The notes: generated by a model from the sequence alone, not told the origin. Numbered from the stretch's first letter, positions 26,020 to 37,687 are shown. The stretch is 64,000 bases of DNA from Marasmius tenuissimus (GCA_029532415.1 JAQOTA010000015.1:930001-994000); one strand, 5' to 3'. Program-made: numbers and translations.

Positions 26020-27576
26020 TCATTTCGGCAAGGAAGGCATTGCCTTCCTCCTTGCTTCCTCACATTCCTGTGGGGTGGGCAATACGAAATCAAACTTGAG
26101 TTCCTTGTGTGGCTTCGCGTCTTTGAATCCTCGAGAGAGCGTTACTGAGGTATCATCGACATCTTTCAGATCCTGGAACGAGCGGATCTGTATATATAAC
26201 GCTGACGGAAAAAAAGAGGAGGTACGTACAACCATGAGCGATGTTTTGACACCAAAAACTGCATCGCTGGAAATGTACGGGTCGCCTTTCGGGTACAGAG
26301 CAGTTACAAGTTTCTCGAAACCGGGAGCCTGTGGAACGTTGAGATGAGTTTTCGTTGAGGCTGGAGTAACCAGAGCCTCACTTCAATCATGACATGTAAG
26401 TGTGCCGGCCTCATAACGTGTCTTCCCAAGTTGGTAACCAGTTTGCCAACGGGACCATCGCTAGGAATAGGGTACGAAACTGGACTAAGAAGAGATGGGT
26501 CAGTCAGGTTCGAGATAGCAAAGAAGAGCTGGGATGGACATACACCACGGCCCTATACGCATACGATCCATCTTCTGAACTCGTGACAACACCACGACAA
26601 TCTGGGTGATCACGATTTGCGTACTATGTAAGTAAAGAAGACCCCGGGTGTAAACAATGTCCTCGACAAATACAAGGGACTCAATCAAGGCGCACCTGAG
26701 TATCGTACATCCCCATACCGTCAGTCTCCCACGTATCAATCTTTGCTCCTGCAATTGGATTTCCCTTGGTGTCGAGTACTTTCCCGTGAACGTACATGTA
26801 GTCTCCCTTGCCCTCGGAAGCGATCGAGTCTCCGTGTTCAACTGTGTGGGGATTTCGATGAGACTATCTTCTTCGCAATTGGCCATCATTTGGCGTCACT
26901 CACTGTGTTGCGCATCTTCAGTAAAGAATGGGCCGAGAACCGTTCCTTCCGTTGCGCCAGGAGGCTTCGCATTGTTCAGAGAATCGACAAGAATCGAGAG
27001 ACCGACCGAGTCGGACAGAAGAATGAATTCTATCAATACCAGAAAAGCATGAGCTAGAGTGCAGGTCAGGATCGATGTATCAGATGCAACACACCTTGAC
27101 GAATATCCGAACACATCTTTCCAGTTTCTGTAAGGAAACGGATGGCTGTCCTGTGTTCACCCCGCTCAGTCACAGACAGCATGGGCAACCGTATTGCACT
27201 CAATACTCACAGCCATTCTTCCGTCGTAATCGAGGTTTCGCGAGTAAAATCGTGGAGATGTTGGACCTATTGAATGAGGTTCCGGATCTTGAGCTCGAGA
27301 GCCCACTGACCAAAACAACACCGACGAACGCACCAGATTCTTGAAGATGAACTTCATCCTCTCATCGGTACCTGCACCGAAAAGCATGAGTACCCTCTAC
27401 CATCGTATTATTCGATACAAGTCCCACATACATCCTTCGTTGATCTTCTGAACGTTTTCAGTGATAGATGCCGCCGACATATCGTTCAGCTTGGGAAGCT
27501 TGGAGAGGTCGATGCCATGTTCGTGAGCTCGTTTGTTCGCAGCGAGGATGCTAGCTTCGTGGGCTGCGCTTGCCAT
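26020..27576 (-). CDS. Intradiol ring-cleavage dioxygenase, hydroxyquinol 1,2-dioxygenase type
   Basis: Non-haem Fe(III) enzyme that opens catechol or hydroxyquinol rings between the two hydroxyls. It starts MASAAHEASILAANKRAHEH at 27576. The N-terminal dimerisation domain includes FIFKNLV, LHDFTRETSITTEEWL, EFILLSDSVGLSILVDSLNN and GATEGTVLGPFFTEDAQ. The catalytic barrel follows: YVHGKVLDTKGNPIAGAKID, TWETDGMGMYDTQ (first Tyr ligand), DHPDCRGVVTSSEDGSYAYR, YPIPSDGPVGKLVTNLGRH (second Tyr) and RPAHLHVMIE (two His ligands). All four iron ligands appear to be present. The GPVG and RPAHLH regions resemble hydroxyquinol dioxygenases more than simple catechol enzymes, but substrate is inferred. 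The gene has about eight short introns and ends KAMPSLPK at 26020. Confidence 0.9.
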
Positions 27577-28139
27577 GAGTATTGAGTTCGTTCGAGGTGG
27601 TGGATCAGGAAGAGGGAGAGTGGGTACGAGTATCGGGCTCGCATCCTTTACCTGGTGAACTGATCAAGGTCTCAGTCTGATGACCAATGGTGGGAATTCT
27701 TGGGAAGGTCAGTACCGTTTTCGGGTAGCGGAACATCGGCTATGAGCCGGCTGGAACGGTGGAACCTCAAGCTCACGTTGATGTACGAGAAAATAGCTGC
27801 GTTGTTTGCAAGAGAAACGATACAAATGGAGCTTTCTTGTATTGCATAGATAAAAGCTGAGGGAAAATCCTGAATTCAGAAAGGGCGAGGACTCCAACTC
27901 CTCCTTGGCTATAGACAAGTGATTCCGTCGCATAAAAACTCTAGGTTTAAGCCGTCCCAATAAGGGCTGGTCGATATCTTCAATTAGCCGTCTATACTTA
28001 TCGAAAGATGCATGTCAATTCAGGCTTTTATACCCCGTCAAAGCCGATACCCACTCACCCGTACTTTAGTCTAAGATGCAAGCCATCCTCTTTTTCGGTG
28101 TTCGACGCCCAATCGACGAACCTAAGTTCCCTGAAACCA
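27577..28139. other. Intergenic region, dioxygenase promoter
   Basis: Lies between the 3' end of the MFS gene and the dioxygenase start, both minus strand. No gene seen. Confidence 0.45.
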
Positions 28140-30644
28140 CTACTTCCCACTACTCTCCATCACCATCCTCGAAAACTTGCTACGCCGCCTTATCGAAGGA
28201 CCATAAAAGAACAGGATCTAACACGAGATCCAATCAACACCTGAGCATGATGCGTAAAAGTAGAACTCACAAAAGGTATCGGAATCATCACCGTCGCAAG
28301 ACAAGCAAACAGCGTATTCGCCCACTTGTACGTGAGCGCTTCAAACATATAAGGCGTGAACAGCGGAAACGCGAAGCCCGCCAAATTACCTGCGATAACA
28401 GCAAGAGGAATAAGAAAGGGGTTCGACGGGACGGTGGGTGAGAGTTGTTGTACTTACGACATAAACTCTGTCCAGCTAACCCTGACGACGCAAAAGGACC
28501 ATAGCTATATGCGAGTACGATTTAGTAAAGCCGTTTTGTCACTCAAGGACTCGAACATACCAATCGGCGATATACGAGAACACCGCGAGATATATCACAT
28601 AACATGCCCATGTGAATATCTACAACATCTTTTAGAATGACGCTCAAGCCGAAAAAGAAGAAGACGCCTACCAAAATCCCCATCGCCAGTCCAACCCACG
28701 AAACACCGGGAAGGGACGTCCAGGCGTAAATGAACATTCCTGAAGGGAACAAAAGCGCAGCAACACAGGCAAAATAGAGTCGCGCTTCTGGGCCTCGTTT
28801 GGCGTATCCTCTCCTGTTCGTATTGTCAGTTTTCGTCTTGCTTGGGCGGAAAGGGAAACTCACTGGTACAGCCTCTCTTGAAGGAAATTCGTGAAGAAGC
28901 CGATGACCGTACCGATCCTGTGAAGATGAACCCAGGCTATGAGTGAGGTACAGAATGCAGTGAAAGGCAGGGACATACATCATGGCTACGAACACCGTAC
29001 CTATCTGGCCGATGTTGAAATGGTGCAGGTCTCGGAAGATGGATGCTACAGATCTAGGGTGGTAGGGGCGGGTCAGCTGAATTCATCAAGGTGGGCTCTC
29101 TAAAGAAAGCATACTCGATCATGCAATACAGGATTCCCCACGCAAACCCGACCCATAACTGCATCACGAGAATCAGTCGTCTGCTCTGCGCCAAGGAAGA
29201 CTCGAATATCACGCACGCTGAAACTCGCAACAACAGGTTCTGTGAACATCAAATCTTACAACCAGGTTCAGCTCGCGAGTCAAATTTGACAAGAATGACA
29301 GCGACTCACGGATAGGCCTCGTACAGGAGATATATATTAGCGTCCTCAACTTTGCGCGTTCGTCCTCCACGCGCGCTCGATACCGCGTGTCTCCAGTCTT
29401 TTTGCGTATCGTTTGCGCCAACCGTGTAAGGATGATAGACGATCTCGTCTCTTTCATCACGAAGGGGATCAGTATAAACATGAGACCCGACGTCCTGTTC
29501 CGTTGTCAGCAAAACCTCTCAGGGAGGACGCGGACGCGGACACTCACATCATCTGAATCCACTGGATCCACCTCCATCCTAGATGGCGATTCATCTCTAT
29601 CCACCCGCCGAACAAGGGTCCAAGTCCGCTCCCTGCTATCGCGGTCAACGAGAACAGGGCCATAGGTAGCCCACGTCTATGGAGTAATGCAAGGTTATCA
29701 GCATTACTTGGGCTCGGGGGGAGATGAGCACGAAACCTACTGGTCTGGTTTCCATATATCAGCCACAGTTCCACCAACCATCGTAGACCCTGTCGAACCA
29801 AACCCGCCTTGCAAGAACCTCGCGATAAGAACTGTTTGTATGTTGTGTGCTCTGCAGATGAAGACCAAATTAGCATAACGGCCGCATGCTCAGAAGGTCA
29901 CAGACGAGATGTCAAAATTAAGGGCAATAGAGTTGGTATCAAAAAGCGGGAAGAAAAGACGAACTCACTCCGCAATCATGACATACATCACCATAAATCC
30001 CAAAGCAGACACAACGTACAACGGTCGTCGACCAAATTCTTCACTGAATGAGGCAGTTACGAGTGGGACGAGGCCAAAGCCCAGTGCGTAGAGACTGAGC
30101 CCAAGGTTTGCCTGGAATGAAGTGCAGTTGAGGTCAGGAATCATCGTCTGAAAGCCCATGTTGTACGATCCGGCGTTGGCAGCTAACATCAATTGAGATC
30201 TGGTAGATATCGTACGAGAGGTGGGTGAGCGTACCAGAAAGAAGAGTAAAGTAGCACGCCAAAGCGGTTATGGCCCATTTCGTAGTCATTGGGAAATTGT
30301 GAGGGTCTCTCGTGTCGCCCGGTTCGAATTCGACCTGTGAAAAAAGTCACCAGTACAAGAAGAGAAGACCTTTATCAGGGAAGCGTAAAACCTGAGCAGC
30401 AAGAAGAACGCACATAAAATTTTTCCGGTCCTACAGTGTCCTCGCTCGTATTTCCGCCATCTTTTTCTGTCCTACCCCGCTCCAGATCATGATGAGCGGT
30501 GCTTTCTCGCTCTTCCCTGTCCACTGTAGCAACGCTAACTCTTGGATCCAAATCAATGTCTTGAGCTTCCTCTAGAGATTTGACAGCAAGTCCCATCGTG
30601 ACGTTCGCCCTGCTCTCTTGTTGGGAGGGGTCCATCTTGACCAA
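28140..30644 (-). CDS. MFS transporter, drug:H+ antiporter (Tpo1-like) type
   Basis: Twelve-helix major facilitator of the fungal multidrug/polyamine type. The N-terminal hydrophilic leader (MVKMDPSQQES to TVGPEKFY) is joined to VEFEPGDTRDPHNFPMTTKW, a hallmark just before the first helix. Then come AANAGSYNMGFQTMIPDLNC, NLGLSLYALGFGLVPLVTAS, FSEEFGRRPLYVVSALGFMV, TAIAGSGLGPLFGGWIEMNR, LGWRWIQWIQMM and, late, SWVGLAMGILVG and NLAGFAFPLFTPYMFEALTY. The last intron (donor just after VMIPIPF, acceptor near 28216) joins ILFFYGPSIRRRSKFSRMVM, giving TAG at 28140-28142. At least ten introns are needed. Export of toxic aromatics would fit the neighbourhood but is inference. Met 30635 is an alternative start. 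Confidence 0.82.
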
Positions 30645-32291
30645 CCTAACGACTTGGATGTCTTCTGGAGGATAAAGACAGCCGACAGGAAGGATATCTG
30701 AGTCAGACGCTCAATCCATCCTTCAAAAAGTTTAACGAGCCGCCGGGTGCGGGGTGTAGGGGTTAGAGATGAAGCTGAAGGGTCGTAATCCGGCAGATGG
30801 ATGGTGTCGAGCCGTGTCACCGCCGAAATGGGCTGACTGAGGTTGAATTGATTTCGGAAATTGCGGAAATGGCATCGGCATCGAGGACGAGTCAAGTTCT
30901 TCCGAGCTGGCTGTTCCCTGGTCCAAAAGTTATCTTCCAAGTGCGTTTCTGCTGTAAGAAAGGCTCTTAGAAGGCCTTTAGTTTTCCCTGCGAGCGGGGG
31001 CCAGTCTGAAATGAGTCGATCATGCTCCGGGGCTCCTATCAAACCAATATTTGAGGTAACCACAAGAGGACTCCAAGTTGAGGATATATTGGATAGCTTG
31101 GTGATGTTCAAGGACTGCTGACCTTAAGGTCGCTAAGCAGTAATTGACCGCTGAATCATTCTTCATCTGCGGGACTACGATGTTGACTCCGATCCCCTCG
31201 AGCTGAAATTTCGGAGCCTTCAAGCCCTTTTAGCGTCGTTTCGAGTACCTGCCAAGTCCCGTTGTTGTCCGTTGAGCCTCGGACGGAACGTGACTTCCCA
31301 CCGGGGAAAAAGAGCGCAGCAAAACATGACCAAATAGTTGCAGTTGAAGAAAGAGCGCCTTGGATTATGTAACCTCGGGAGACTTGACCGCTTACCTCTT
31401 TCATCTCTGACTTGCTCGTCGTTGGCCACTCGTTGGTCTCAACTTCGGGCATGGCTGGTCTCCTGGACCATCTAGTGAAGGCCGACTCCTTCACCAGATG
31501 ATTCAGCGGCGCTGGCGGAGGCAAAGTCAGGGCCCGGCTGTGTGCCGAGTAGTGAACTCCCCCGAAGAGCTATGTGCTCTATCCGGCGAACCGCTGTGTA
31601 TCCTCACTCCGAGTGAGAGTGACTCCTAATGACAGGAGATAGGGCCTAGCCCTTGGACTCAACCTAGTCCGTCGACCAAAGAATCGACACAAGCCAGCGA
31701 GCTTGACCACGCAAAACGCGTGTAGGCGCATCAAAACGAGCGCAGGGACCCAACCACTCCCAAGGACAACCTGTCCTGTCGACTGAACGTGTCGACTCAA
31801 GCCGAATAAGCTTGATACCTCGCAAAAGGCGTGGTAGGCGCAGCAAAATGCTGTGTCAGACTCGCATCAACCTGCCAGTCAACATGTCGATCTTGAAGAC
31901 GACGTGGATGCCTCAAAATGAGCGCAAGCATCGAACGCTATCAAGCTGAAGATGGTCCTCAGCGATGAGCTGATGGAGAGGAGCAATCCTGAATTCAGTC
32001 CGCGTGAATCACGCGCGACGGTAGCTGTCCTTACTCATTCCTTTTTGCGTCGTCGTTGGATGTGATTTGTTCCCATCGTCAATGGCGACGTTGCTGGTGC
32101 TGTTTCTGAGGGTCCGATTCCTTCAGATGGTGCTGGCGGGTGGGGTGGTAGACAGCTACAGACAGTGCGAGAGCACGGCACCTAAATGGGCCCTTCAGGC
32201 GCAGTCTTTCATTTCGAAAGGCTGCGCCTGTTGGGCCTCGGGTGATCCGCTTCTGCCTTTTATAATTTTTATTTTCTCGACCATTCTATAA
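30645..32291. other. Intergenic region with degenerate repeats, before tRNA-Thr
   Basis: Minus-strand open frames at 30572-31111 and 31156-31524 have no recognisable domain and partly cover the MFS leader. The distal half (about 31600-31960) contains the repeats listed separately. No gene recognised. Confidence 0.45.
31682..31960. repeat. Degenerate direct repeats of about 110 bp
   Basis: Two clear units and a partial third. Each carries a TCGACnCAAGCC-like start, an AGCTTGA block, then CGCAAAAnGCGTGnTAGGCGCA and CAAAAnG. Units begin at about 31685 and 31795, with the shortened third near 31900. A decayed transposon or other low-copy repeat family is possible; no coding capacity was seen. 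Confidence 0.5.
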
Positions 32292-32382
32292 TCCCTCTTA
32301 GCTCAGTTGGTAGAGCGCGTCACTAGTATGCCTGTTGGTTTTACTCATGACGAGGTCAGTCGTTCAAGTCGGCTAGAGGGAA
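32292..32382 (+). tRNA. tRNA-Thr(AGT) with an 18-nt intron
   Basis: Cloverleaf readable by eye: acceptor TCCCTCT pairs with AGAGGGA in all seven positions. The D arm is GCTC/GAGC, the anticodon stem CGTCA/TGACG and the T arm AGTCG/CGGCT (one T-G pair) around TTCAAGT. The anticodon AGT (32325-32327) reads ACT (Thr) and should be edited to inosine at its first base. The intron 32329-32346 sits one base after the anticodon, the canonical place. TAGCTCAGTTGG matches the internal A box, and a T-run shortly downstream (TTTT near 32386) can end pol III transcription. Confidence 0.9.
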
Positions 32383-32661
32383 ATAATTTTCTTCTTTTTC
32401 TCTCGCTTTTCTCTCTCTCTTGTTTGCTCTATAGCTCTGTTGTAAGCCCTAGAATACTCGTATGTACAATTCAAAATCTACTTGTCAATCATCGTCTTGT
32501 GAACTTGAAGGGAATGCCGATAGCAATTGATTCGCCCTTCGCCCATTCTGGATGTCAGTGGGAAAACGCGTCAATGTGGCAGTGCAGCGTCACTGAACGC
32601 GTCTTTGACGTCGTCCACCACGACGCCCGGCTCTTTCCGCCAGCACCCTCGTTTGACGGCA

Positions 32662-33417
32662 ATGCGTGCGCCAGCTCTGGCGTTCTGCAGAAAAAGACTA
32701 TTTTCTACCTCCCCTCTTGACCTCAAATCACAATTCCGTGCTCTTCTCCGAGAATCTGCCCAACCGGTCGCAGTGGTTACAACGAAAACACATAGTGCTT
32801 CCTCACCATCGCCCTCTCACTCAAACTCGCGTTGTCAGTACCATGGAGCGACATTATCCTCGTTTACCTCGATAGCGATGGACCCACATCCTCTAATCGC
32901 GTTTTCTTTACGTCTTCCATCCAGAATGGCAACATACCTTTCCGATGCAGAGGCAGAGAAACGACATTCGGATTCTTCTGAGTCGGCAGAAACCGAAACG
33001 CAGTTGGTTATCAATATACTGTCTGCTACACAAGAACCTCTGGCGGTCGTGTTCTCGCGACCAGACTTGCACCCACATCCGTTTTCCTCATCTGTGGAGT
33101 ACGAGCCCAACCGTGATGGAATACCGGTTTTGAACGGGTCTCTGGGTGCGATATCGTGTCGATTGGTGGCGCCTCCGATACCGCTACATAATCTTGGGTC
33201 ATCAGGGAAGGGGCTTCAGCTAGGCTTGAGGTCAGAGAAGGAGCAGAGGGTGGAGAATGAAGCCGACGTTGTGGACGGTGTTACTTCAGAGCTGTTTTTA
33301 GCGCGTGTCGTGGACGTGCAGCTGAGTGACTGGAAGGAGGGTCAAGAAGAAAGGACGCCGTTGCTTTACCACAGACGAGGGTATACGACATGCCGTTTGG
33401 ACTATACCGGAAAGTGA
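32662..33417 (+). CDS. Flavin reductase-like FMN-binding protein, probably mitochondrial
   Basis: Single-exon gene of about 251 residues with a flavin-reductase-like split-barrel domain. It starts MRAPALAFCRKRLFSTSPLD, whose Arg-containing hydrophobic leader looks like a mitochondrial presequence. The domain then follows: LRESAQPVAVVTT, HGATLSSFTSIAMDPHPLIA, FSLRLPSRMATYL, LVINILSATQEPLAVVFSR, VLNGSLGAISCRLV and ELFLARVVDVQL, ending RRGYTTCRLDYTGK. FSTSP is a typical presequence cleavage context. The open frame extends upstream to 32527, but that part lacks family similarity. Related fungal proteins are poorly characterised; FMN binding is inferred from the fold. Confidence 0.8.
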   Translation: MRAPALAFCRKRLFSTSPLDLKSQFRALLRESAQPVAVVTTKTHSASSPSPSHSNSRCQYHGATLSSFTSIAMDPHPLIAFSLRLPSRMATYLSDAEAEKRHSDSSESAETETQLVINILSATQEPLAVVFSRPDLHPHPFSSSVEYEPNRDGIPVLNGSLGAISCRLVAPPIPLHNLGSSGKGLQLGLRSEKEQRVENEADVVDGVTSELFLARVVDVQLSDWKEGQEERTPLLYHRRGYTTCRLDYTGK

Positions 33418-34379
33418 AGACGCGCGTTGTTATCTGTCGCGACCTACCGCTAGGCACCCCATCGTAAATGCGGCGATGGCTCCATTCCTCGCAGTAATGC
33501 TATCCGTACGACAACACGACATCACAGGCACCAGCGAGATGGAGCGGCAAACAGTGTCGTAACGAGTGGGGGTTGTACAGCAACCCAGCACTGTGTGGTT
33601 CATGGGCTGAGAGGGGAAAGGAGAGCATCTTACCGTCGTAGTCGACAAATCAACCTCGATATCACTGCAAGTATCATAGAAAAACGAAGTAATTCCAAGC
33701 CCGGAACGCCCATTCCCGTGCTGTTTCTCCCTGCATTTTTCTGAATTCATGTGTACTCCCGCCGCCACATAGGTTGACCATACCTATTATTGGACCTTGA
33801 ACCTGAACTCATACGCCTGCCGGGAGGTCAAAGCGGACTTGCTCTTTTGAAGACCACCTTGCCGTTCTTTTTAATTGCCGGTACAAAGGGGAATCACCAG
33901 TTCTATGGCGACTAGACCAGTATCAACGTCTCGACTTCGGGCCGTAGAATGGACACATTGCAAGTAAGTCTGCCACAGTACGATCGAGTCCTCAACGAAT
34001 GCTGACTACCACCTGTGAGCAGGGCTAGAGGATTCCCTCACGCCACTGGCTCGAGGCAAAACCAAACGTTCGATGAATATTATCCTACCCACCAGGCCAT
34101 GGCTCTCGTCTCGCCTCCGCCTTTCAGCCTGTGTACTTAGAAACCTTCCGGCTCGGGAAGAGGTTGCCGATTCTTGACAACTCGGGAGTACACCGAGACT
34201 CGTAGCTGTTTACTTGGATGGGTCCCCACACATCCTCATCAAGTAACGACCCGCCACCAGGTCTGTATCGAAGAATGCACCGCTCCATTCCTGAGTCTAG
34301 TCTCTCGATGCAAGGAACCTAGACAATATCGATGAGATTCGGATGTGTAAGGCGCCTCCCGAAATCGAGCACCAGAGCC
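33418..34379. other. Intergenic region
   Basis: No gene recognised. The minus-strand frame at 33430-33768 has no domain and no supporting splice pattern. Confidence 0.45.
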
Positions 34380-34380
34380 C

Positions 34381-34387
34381 TATAAAA
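34381..34387 (+). promoter_or_regulatory. TATA box of the secreted DPBB gene
   Basis: TATAAAA lies 99 nt before the ATG at 34480 and only 3 nt before another in-frame ATG (34390). Transcription should start about 30 nt downstream of the box, so the upstream ATG would not be in the message. This supports 34480 as the start. Confidence 0.6.
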
Positions 34388-34479
34388 ACATGAAGCTTTG
34401 CGCAGAGTTTCTTCAGTGCATTGCACTTTCAGTCGCACTTGCTCTACTTCTCTGCTCTTCTCTTTCTCTGTCGGCCAAT

Positions 34480-35095
34480 ATGTTCGCGTCTACCACCAAA
34501 GCATTCGCTGTTGTCGCCGCCTTTCTAGCCGTCTCGGGTCAGGTTGGGGTTGGTGCCACCCCCGCTGGCGTCAACGATGTCGAGGCGCGAGCCTCATACT
34601 ACACCGGTGATGGTGAGGTTCTCTTATCGCGTCGCCACGAAATCACCTCTGACGTGTTGACCTCCCTTTTTTTTCTGCTGGGACTGTATCCTTTCTTTCT
34701 CGTCGTGACTCACCATAAAGCCACATACTATGACCCCGGTGCAGGTATAGGTGCCTGCGGAAAGCAAAGCAGCGCAAGCCAGCTCGTCGCTGCTGTGGCC
34801 GCGCCCGTGTTCGACAATTACCCTGGGGCGCCGCCCAACCCTAACAAGTACGTTTCGACGCTTCCCTCCTTGAAGCCGTCCTCACCGTTTATTAACTACC
34901 TGCTTCCAATCTAGCAACCCAATCTGTAAGAAGCAAGCCAAGGTCACCTATGGGAGCAAGTCCGTCACCGTCAATGTCGTCGACAGGTGCCCCGGATGTG
35001 GAAACACCGGGATCGATCTTTCCCCGACCGCGTTTAGCAAGTTGGCGCCGACGAGTGTGGGGAGACTCAAGGGCGTCAAGTGGAGGATTCTTTGA
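34480..35095 (+). CDS. Small secreted RlpA/loosenin-like double-psi beta-barrel protein
   Basis: Secreted single-domain DPBB protein of the RlpA/expansin/loosenin group, thought to loosen cell-wall polysaccharides without hydrolysis. It starts MFASTTKAFAVVAAFLAVSG, a signal peptide. After the intron at about 34611-34720 comes ATYYDPGAGIGACGK, then VAAVAAPVFDNYPG. After a second intron (about 34850-34913) comes KKQAKVTYGSKSVTVNVVDR followed by CPGCGNTGIDLSPTAFSKLA and GRLKGVKWRIL. The GACG cysteine pairs with later cysteines, and the Asp in VVDRCPGCG is the conserved acidic residue. Length is about 140 residues, usual for loosenins. Confidence 0.85.
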
Positions 35096-35964
35096 GCGTC
35101 AAGGTTTATAATCATAGTTTTCGGAAAGTTGAGGGGCGTGAATTGTATAAAGAAGGAAATGTAAATTTAGGCTTGTATATTCTGCGACGAGGAAGGGGTT
35201 TACTGGTGGAGGATCTCTGCTCATTGTGCTCCGTACACGGCAATCTCTAGAGTACCTGTAGCAGCGAGTACCTTGACTAGTACATGGAGTGTGTATTGTA
35301 CGTATAAATATATATATTCAAGGTTTTTGAGGATCATGGATAGGCGGCGGCTCAACAGGAGCTCTATGGATTGTTGAACGCTGGCACGAAAGCCAAGATA
35401 GGAAACGGACGCGTCAAACAGTTCATTGAGCAAGTATGGGGTGATGATAAAAGTACCACTATGGTATAATACTACTAGTAGATAATAATAGCCTTGGGAT
35501 AGTACGTATGCAGGAGTGGATCAATCGATACAAAGGAATGTGCAAGTATACGTATGTACAGAGGTATCAGACGCGCGTACAAGCTTCGCGCTCCTGGTTC
35601 TCACGGAAGCTCTTATGTCGAGAGCATCGGAGCAGTGGGAATCAAGAAAGGTGCAACGAGAGTGCGAATGTGGTGAGAGAAAGAACTTGTGAAGATTGGA
35701 TAAAGTCCAAGAAATGATGTGTTTCCCGACAACACGTTTTTCAATAGAGTCCGACCTCCAATTTCAAACCAAGGCACTTCGAAGCCACGCCGCTCCGAGT
35801 TGTCGGAGAAATGAATGGCGTTCAAGCAAGGTTCAAGGTTGATCTTGCAAACTAAAGTCAGCGAAAGGCTAAAAACACAGGGCCGCTAAGATGCCAACTG
35901 CGGGGGAACTCACCGTCAACCAAAACCCAAGATATCTTCAGTCTCCTATGTCTAAGACCGACAA
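35096..35964. other. Intergenic region
   Basis: Contains 3' sequence of the DPBB gene and AT-rich stretches near 35300 and 35465. Short frames (35221-35433, 35508-35717, 35613-35825) have no support. Confidence 0.45.
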
Positions 35965-36624
35965 TCAAATCCAACGGTTGTCCATGCCAAACGCTGAGCC
36001 CGGTCGATGGACTGGAAGACCCTGGCTCGGGGCCTTGCGAGTTGACCGTCCAGACTTGTGAGATGAAGATGCGGACAATCTTTTTCCGCTCGTTGGAGTG
36101 ACGGACCTACTGCGGCTTGGCCGTTTCAGAGGGTTCTTCAACTTCGATGGGAGCTCTGCCACGAAACGAGGGCGTCGAAGAGGCGGTGGGAGAGAAGGAA
36201 GGGACTCCCAAGCCTGAGGATCTTCGGCGGGAAGATTCGTGGTCGACTTCGCGTAGGGCCGGATATCATCGAGGTTGTCAGGAAACAAAGAGTGTTCTGC
36301 TATTGCTGGCGCACTTGCCAACGAGTCGCACGACATGCGACGAGACAGAACGAGGGGGTCGACTATGTGCAGCTGCAGCCACCTCTGCTGCAGGGTGGGT
36401 ACCGACGGGTGTGGTGATATCAACGATGACGGCGAGGGACTCGATGTGTTTTTCGGACTGGGAGTCCTTCTGTTGATGGTGGGCTCTGCCATTGTCGCCG
36501 AACCATGACGACCTCGCTTGAGATGATGAAAGGCACCACGGAGACGACCCAAGCGCGAACGAAGGCGCTTCCAGATGGTCTTTTTCATCCCCTCCAGCTC
36601 ATCTCCTATACGTTGCCCGGACAT
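35965..36624 (-). CDS. Hypothetical Ser/Pro/Arg-rich protein
   Basis: Single open frame of 219 residues with no domain I recognise. It begins MSGQRIGDELEGMKKTIWKR and continues with a basic amphipathic stretch (RLRSRLGRLRGAFHHLKRGR). It is then disordered, rich in Ser and Pro (RRTPSPKNTSSPSPSSLISP), with a late basic block (KNPLKRPSRSRSVTPTSGKR). Such composition suits a phosphoregulated adaptor or cytoskeletal protein, but this is only composition. The even spread of Ser/Pro across 660 bases without stops favours a real gene over chance. An acceptor or further exons cannot be excluded. Confidence 0.55.
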   Translation of the reverse strand: MSGQRIGDELEGMKKTIWKRLRSRLGRLRGAFHHLKRGRHGSATMAEPTINRRTPSPKNTSSPSPSSLISPHPSVPTLQQRWLQLHIVDPLVLSRRMSCDSLASAPAIAEHSLFPDNLDDIRPYAKSTTNLPAEDPQAWESLPSLPPPLRRPRFVAELPSKLKNPLKRPSRSRSVTPTSGKRLSASSSHKSGRSTRKAPSQGLPVHRPGSAFGMDNRWI

Positions 36625-37687
36625 CAGAGAAGTTTAAGAATGTAGACGAGGGACTGTGACGATTAAGAGGGGGGAGAGAAAGTTGAGAAGCGGACGTGGA
36701 AGAAAGAGTTGAACTACAGGTCGTCCACCTCCATCATTAAGTAGGGTTCGGGACCTTTATTCCCATGGCGATCAAATCCGTCCGGTGCTGTTGAGTGGAC
36801 AGGTTTTTCAGAAGAATGACTTGACTCAACTGGCAGAAAACGAGGCGCATTTCTCAGAATATAAGCGAATTAATTTGATGATCTTCAGGACCAGGATGAG
36901 ACTCTCACGCATCCTCGAGACGTCACGGTTATTAAAAAGCAACGCGGGCGTGTAGGTCGCCCACGTCTCAGCTCCCTGTGAAGGAGTCGAAGTGACTGCA
37001 CTCAAGTTTCGGAGAACGCTACAAACCTGGTGGGTTTTCAGCACTTGGAACCTGTATCCGGAAATCTGAGAAAGAATTGCGATGGAGGTTTGCCACTCCA
37101 CCATATTGAAAGTGCAGCAGAGGGACAACGACATCCAGCGGCATTGGCTGGCTCTCTTGTAGTTGAAAATGGTTGTTGCCATGACCCACATTGTGGTCGA
37201 GTACTATCCACTGAGAGCGGTAGGAAGTCACCTCAAGTTTCGAGTCCTCGGTCTTCCGACCCAAGACTCCATGAAGACACCCTGTCAATGCAATGTCAGA
37301 GACGAGTCAGCGAGAATAATGAATACAAGGGTCGGTAAAGGTGCCCTGTGGAAAGTTCTCGTTTAGATCAATCGGCAGACAACTTTTGAGTCAGGGTCGC
37401 GTCAGGTCCGGTTCCACCAATCGAAAGCACTATCTGGGGCTTCTAACGACTCCAAATGTAGAATCTAAATGCGTCCGAGCACGTAGATAATCAAATTCGA
37501 TGCAGGATTTTGCTGTCAAGCATGATCGAGTAATGTACACAAGCAAAAAAAACATGTCCGTTACTATCATTGGCGCCTATCGCCTCTGAGATTATTATCA
37601 AACCCCGGTGCGTTGTGGTCTGGTATGCCCCTTTTGCCTGTCCCATCGAGGTCAACAAGAGGTCGTCAAAGTTCCAGAGCGCAAACA
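36625..37687. other. Intergenic region
   Basis: Minus-strand frames at 36826-37191 and 37019-37288 overlap each other in different phases and show no recognisable domain. No gene called. Confidence 0.4.

Noticed and set aside
30572..31524. Two minus-strand frames upstream of the MFS antiporter
   Set aside because: The first overlaps the antiporter leader in another phase; neither has a domain.
34390..34479. Upstream in-frame Met giving a longer leader for the small DPBB protein
   Set aside because: A TATAAAA box lies three bases before it, so the message should begin downstream; the Met at 34480 gives a normal signal peptide.
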